From the NCBI GenBank assembly GCA_902803015.1, contig CADCOL010000242.1, positions 1 through 7,784 of the forward strand: DNA of 7,784 nt, in the 5' to 3' direction. Under the pieces are notes generated by a model. It worked only from the letters and a program-made list of their open reading frames with translations. It was not told where the DNA came from and ran no database searches. The position numbers were made by a program, and so were the translations under genes. Position 1 is the first letter of the stretch. Each line of letters begins with the position of its first letter. Shown one piece after another: positions 5,363 through 7,784 of this stretch. The stretch comes from an uncultured Lachnospiraceae bacterium (GTDB lineage Bacteria; Bacillota; Clostridia; Lachnospirales; Lachnospiraceae).

Positions 5363-7708
5363 TTACAGCCAGTTGCCGTCTTTCAGAACCTGCAAATCAT
5401 CTTTTAAAAGATCCATCTCCGGATCTCTCTTCTCGCCGGCCTGTTTCTCGTAACGCTTCAATGCTTCGTTGTAATACTCTTCAAATGCGGAAAAATCTCT
5501 TTCCGTTTCTTCCTTCAACTGCTGAATTTCCAGTTCCAGGAAAGCTTTGCGCTTGTAGACATTGTAATTGTCCGGATAACGCTTCTCCATCAGGTCGATG
5601 TTGGATGCCGCTTCGTCAAACCTGCCGGAATTCGTGCAGAGAATGATAATGTTGTTATAGGTACTGTAAGAAGCCCATCCTGTATCAATAAGCTCTTTCG
5701 AGTACTTGATTGCCCCGTCGCAATACTTGTCTTCTTCGGTTAAGCCGTATGCCTGAATGTAATTCTCCGAAAGAAGCCCGGTTAAGTATCCCCGGTATTC
5801 CATCGAAACATCGGTAAGTCCCTTGGTAAGAAAATCGATGCTGCGGTCTAAGTCATCCACGGTTCCGCCTGCGGAAATCGCCTGTGCACAGGTGATGTAA
5901 GCACGCATTTTACGATAGTCGTCGGATGTGGTGGCAATACATTCTTTTAAGTATTCTTCCGCTTTGCCGTAGTTTCCTTTGGCATATTCGATTTCTCCGT
6001 GAATCTGCGAAAGGTTCGCGGTATTGATTCCGTACTCTTCCGCTTTTTCCGCAGCCTCTGCCGCAGCGTTCAAGTCACCTTTTTTCGCTAAGGAGATTGC
6101 GTAATCACCGTAAATCTCGGGATTCTTGGAATCGTATTTTAAACCGTTGCGGAAATTTTCTGCCGCCTTTTCGAAATTATCCTGCTCGTAGTAAGCATTT
6201 CCGTTGATGTGGTAAAGGTTTGCAACTCCCGTTTCTTCCTCGTAAATCGGAAGTGTCTGAAGCGCTCCTTCCACGAATGCGTTTGTATCCTCATACTGCC
6301 TTCTCTGGAAGAGGAAGTATGCTTTCTTTTCGTATGCATCCACGGTATCGGGTTTTAATGCAATGGCGCTTTGGAAAATCTGCTCAAATCCGGCTTCATC
6401 ACCTTCCGGATCATATGCTGCCATCTGCTCGATGTACTGTGCATACAGTTCTTCGCGTTCCTGTTCCTTTTTCTGGAATCCGTAGGAAATAAGTCCAACG
6501 CCTGCTACCAGGGTAATCAGCAATGCAATTCGTACCAGATTCTGGCGAAGTACCATCGCGCGATAGGTTTTTTCCTTGCGATGGATGTTATTAAATGCCT
6601 TCAGCATTTCGCCCGCAGATGCGAAGCGGTTTGAAGGCTTCTCCTGCAAAGCTTTATTGAGGATGTATAAGTAACCCTCGCTCGTCGAGGCTTTTAATGC
6701 TTTGTTGCCGGCCTTATCAAGACGTACGCCGGTGTAAATGTGATACAACGTCGCGCCGATGCTGTAAACATCGGAACGCTTGTCAATCGGAATCTTCGGA
6801 AGCTCTTTTCCTTCGGATGCGGTAAATCCGGCGGATTGTACGCCTGCGTTTGTTCCTGCGCCTGCGTAATTCGAAGCCTGCTCCAGAACTTCGGTTGCAT
6901 CGGGGTCGTAATTTGAACCGATGACTTCGGTTTCGTCTCCTGACGAAATTGTGCTGTCGAGAACTTCTGTTTCGTCACCGGAGGACCCGAGCACTTCCGT
7001 AACATTACCTGCCGCGCTGCTTAATACCTCTGTTTCATCGCTGCCGACTGCGTTATCGAGAACTTCGGTCTCATCGCCTCCTGCAGTCGGAGTTGTGTGA
7101 CCTGCTGCCGCGGTTGCGGTTGAAGCCTGCGCACCTGCTCTGTTCTTCTTCAGTTCTTCAACAATGCGGTAAAATGCTTCTTCCTGCTCCGGAGCGCTGT
7201 AGCCTTTGGTAAAGCCGTTCGTGTATGCCTGATTTCCTTCGGAGATACCGGAGATGTTAAAATCAATCAGGCAGATATCGTCGTCCGGCTTTAACATGAT
7301 ATTGTCGGGTTTAATATCTCCGTGGATTACGGGGATTTCTCTCGAATGAAGATATTCCACCGCTTCGCAGAGCTGTTTTCCGTATTTGATAACCTGACTT
7401 TCCTTGAACTTAACGCCTCTGTCAAGAAGTGACTGGAAGGATTCGCCTTCGATGTAATCCATAACGGTATAGCTGACACCGTCGATTACAAAATAGTCCA
7501 GAACGGAAGGAATATAGGAATGGCGAAGGTTCTTTAAAACGTCAACCTCGTTTCTTCTTTCTTCCGCTCTTACGGAATCATGTATTTTTTTGATGACTAC
7601 CTCTTTTTGGAGACGCTTGTGAATGGCCTTGTAGACCGTTCCTCCACCACCTTTTCCGATGGTGCCCTGAATCTCATATATATCAAGAGGCGAATTGTTC
7701 TCTGCCAT
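5363..7708 (-). CDS. Membrane Ser/Thr protein kinase with TEVL-repeat insertion and extracytoplasmic TPR domain
   Basis: This is a 781-residue Hanks-type kinase expected to phosphorylate Ser/Thr in the cytoplasm. Visible motifs are the glycine loop GKGGGG (18-23), VVIK with Lys40, helix-C Glu54, catalytic loop HGDIKPDN (129-136), DFN (149-151) in place of DFG, SAPEQ (171-175), DVYSIG from Asp313, and late Arg361. Between SAPEQ and Asp313 sits an insertion of about 125 residues, rich in Ala, Gly, Thr and Ser, carrying six TEV(L/I) repeats. A basic stretch precedes one membrane span (about 393-411). The C-terminal half (about 425-735) is helical with TPR-like units, for example around 496-596, and should lie outside the membrane. 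HGD replaces HRD, so it is a non-RD kinase. The start has GGAG six bases upstream. It heads the Tad genes and probably controls or scaffolds the pilus; its substrate is unknown. There are no PASTA repeats, so it is not a PrkC/PknB-type cell-wall sensor. Confidence 0.9.
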   Translation of the reverse strand: MAENNSPLDIYEIQGTIGKGGGGTVYKAIHKRLQKEVVIKKIHDSVRAEERRNEVDVLKNLRHSYIPSVLDYFVIDGVSYTVMDYIEGESFQSLLDRGVKFKESQVIKYGKQLCEAVEYLHSREIPVIHGDIKPDNIMLKPDDDICLIDFNISGISEGNQAYTNGFTKGYSAPEQEEAFYRIVEELKKNRAGAQASTATAAAGHTTPTAGGDETEVLDNAVGSDETEVLSSAAGNVTEVLGSSGDETEVLDSTISSGDETEVIGSNYDPDATEVLEQASNYAGAGTNAGVQSAGFTASEGKELPKIPIDKRSDVYSIGATLYHIYTGVRLDKAGNKALKASTSEGYLYILNKALQEKPSNRFASAGEMLKAFNNIHRKEKTYRAMVLRQNLVRIALLITLVAGVGLISYGFQKKEQEREELYAQYIEQMAAYDPEGDEAGFEQIFQSAIALKPDTVDAYEKKAYFLFQRRQYEDTNAFVEGALQTLPIYEEETGVANLYHINGNAYYEQDNFEKAAENFRNGLKYDSKNPEIYGDYAISLAKKGDLNAAAEAAEKAEEYGINTANLSQIHGEIEYAKGNYGKAEEYLKECIATTSDDYRKMRAYITCAQAISAGGTVDDLDRSIDFLTKGLTDVSMEYRGYLTGLLSENYIQAYGLTEEDKYCDGAIKYSKELIDTGWASYSTYNNIIILCTNSGRFDEAASNIDLMEKRYPDNYNVYKRKAFLELEIQQLKEETERDFSAFEEYYNEALKRYEKQAGEKRDPEMDLLKDDLQVLKDGNWL
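6884..7075 (-). repeat. Six degenerate (D/N)-x-T-E-V-(L/I) repeats in the kinase
   Basis: Six short motifs fall at kinase residues 212-275, with Thr at 214, 226, 237, 247, 260 and 272, spaced 10-13 residues apart. Four read DETEVL, or DETEVI in the fifth; the third is NVTEVL and the sixth DATEVL. The linkers are Gly/Ser/Ala/Asn-rich and differ from one another. Codons differ between copies (Thr ACC, ACA, ACG; Val GTT, GTA, GTG, GTC), so the repeats are conserved as protein rather than as a fresh DNA duplication. Thr followed by a Leu/Ile at +3 matches the known pThr-x-x-(I/L/V/D) pattern recognised by FHA domains. Confidence 0.85.
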
Positions 7709-7711
7709 TTA

Positions 7712-7783
7712 TTACTCCAATTGATTAGTATCGGATACTGTCCGGGTATTAGTAGAAATAAAGGTAATCTTCGGAGCATTCAA
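7712..7783 (-). CDS. Possible C-terminal end of an upstream gene (partial, unidentified)
   Basis: Of the three minus-strand frames entering from the right edge, only one stays open up to the kinase start. It encodes about 23 residues ending in TNQLE and stops with TAA three bases before the kinase ATG. The other two frames hit stops at once or after about 11 codons. If real, the stop lies between the kinase's GGAG ribosome binding site and its start, which implies translational coupling. The tail is too short to identify. An open frame of this length could be chance, so this is a weak call. Confidence 0.35.
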   Translation of the reverse strand: MNAPKITFISTNTRTVSDTNQLE

Positions 7784-7784
7784 C

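Noticed and set aside
6884..7075. TEVL repeats as a CRISPR-like or mobile repeat
   Set aside because: The similarity is at the protein level with varied codons and unequal linkers, all within one intact reading frame, so this is a coding peptide repeat rather than a DNA element.
7597..7779. 60-codon minus-strand frame overlapping the kinase start
   Set aside because: It overlaps the glycine-loop region of the kinase in another frame, ends inside it, and its product is basic and featureless.

Overview
The window is a single block of genes, all on the minus strand. It encodes most of the cytoplasmic and inner-membrane machinery of a Tad (tight adherence, Flp-type) pilus, plus a membrane Ser/Thr kinase. 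The organism is most likely a Gram-positive member of Clostridia, probably Lachnospiraceae. The reasons are strong GGAGG ribosome binding sites, the order TadZ-CpaF-TadB-TadC-Flp1-like pilin-TadE, the absence here of any secretin or outer-membrane gene, and proteins that look like the Tad set known from Eubacterium/Roseburia-type bacteria. This assignment is inferred from protein character; no database search was possible.

Layout in transcription order (high to low coordinates). 7783-7712: possible last codons of an upstream gene. 7708-5363: a 781-residue kinase with one membrane span and a TPR-rich C-terminal half, carrying six TEV(L/I) repeats inserted within the kinase fold. 5343-5203: a 46-residue single-span membrane protein with a perfect GGAGG site. 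5158-4115: TadZ/CpaE-like localisation ATPase. 4067-2778: CpaF/TadA secretion ATPase. 2781-2020 and 2005-953: TadB-like and TadC-like platform proteins. 907-668: small Flp1-like pilin. 635 to beyond the left edge: TadE-like minor pilin, incomplete.

The genes are tightly packed: a 4-base ATGA overlap between cpaF and tadB, 14 bases between tadB and tadC, and gaps of 19-47 bases elsewhere. No convincing terminator or internal promoter is visible, so one polycistronic transcript is likely. The expected working model is as follows: TadZ positions the machine, CpaF hydrolyses ATP, TadB/TadC form the membrane platform, and the pilin and TadE-like protein are the extruded subunits. The prepilin peptidase (TadV/CpaA) is not in the window.

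The most interesting feature is the kinase. Its six acidic TEV(L/I) motifs fit the pThr-x-x-(Leu/Ile) pattern read by FHA domains. They lie in a flexible insertion between the APE motif and the helix-F Asp. This suggests a multivalent phospho-docking tail that could recruit FHA proteins to the pilus machine. That role is inference; the repeats themselves are directly visible.
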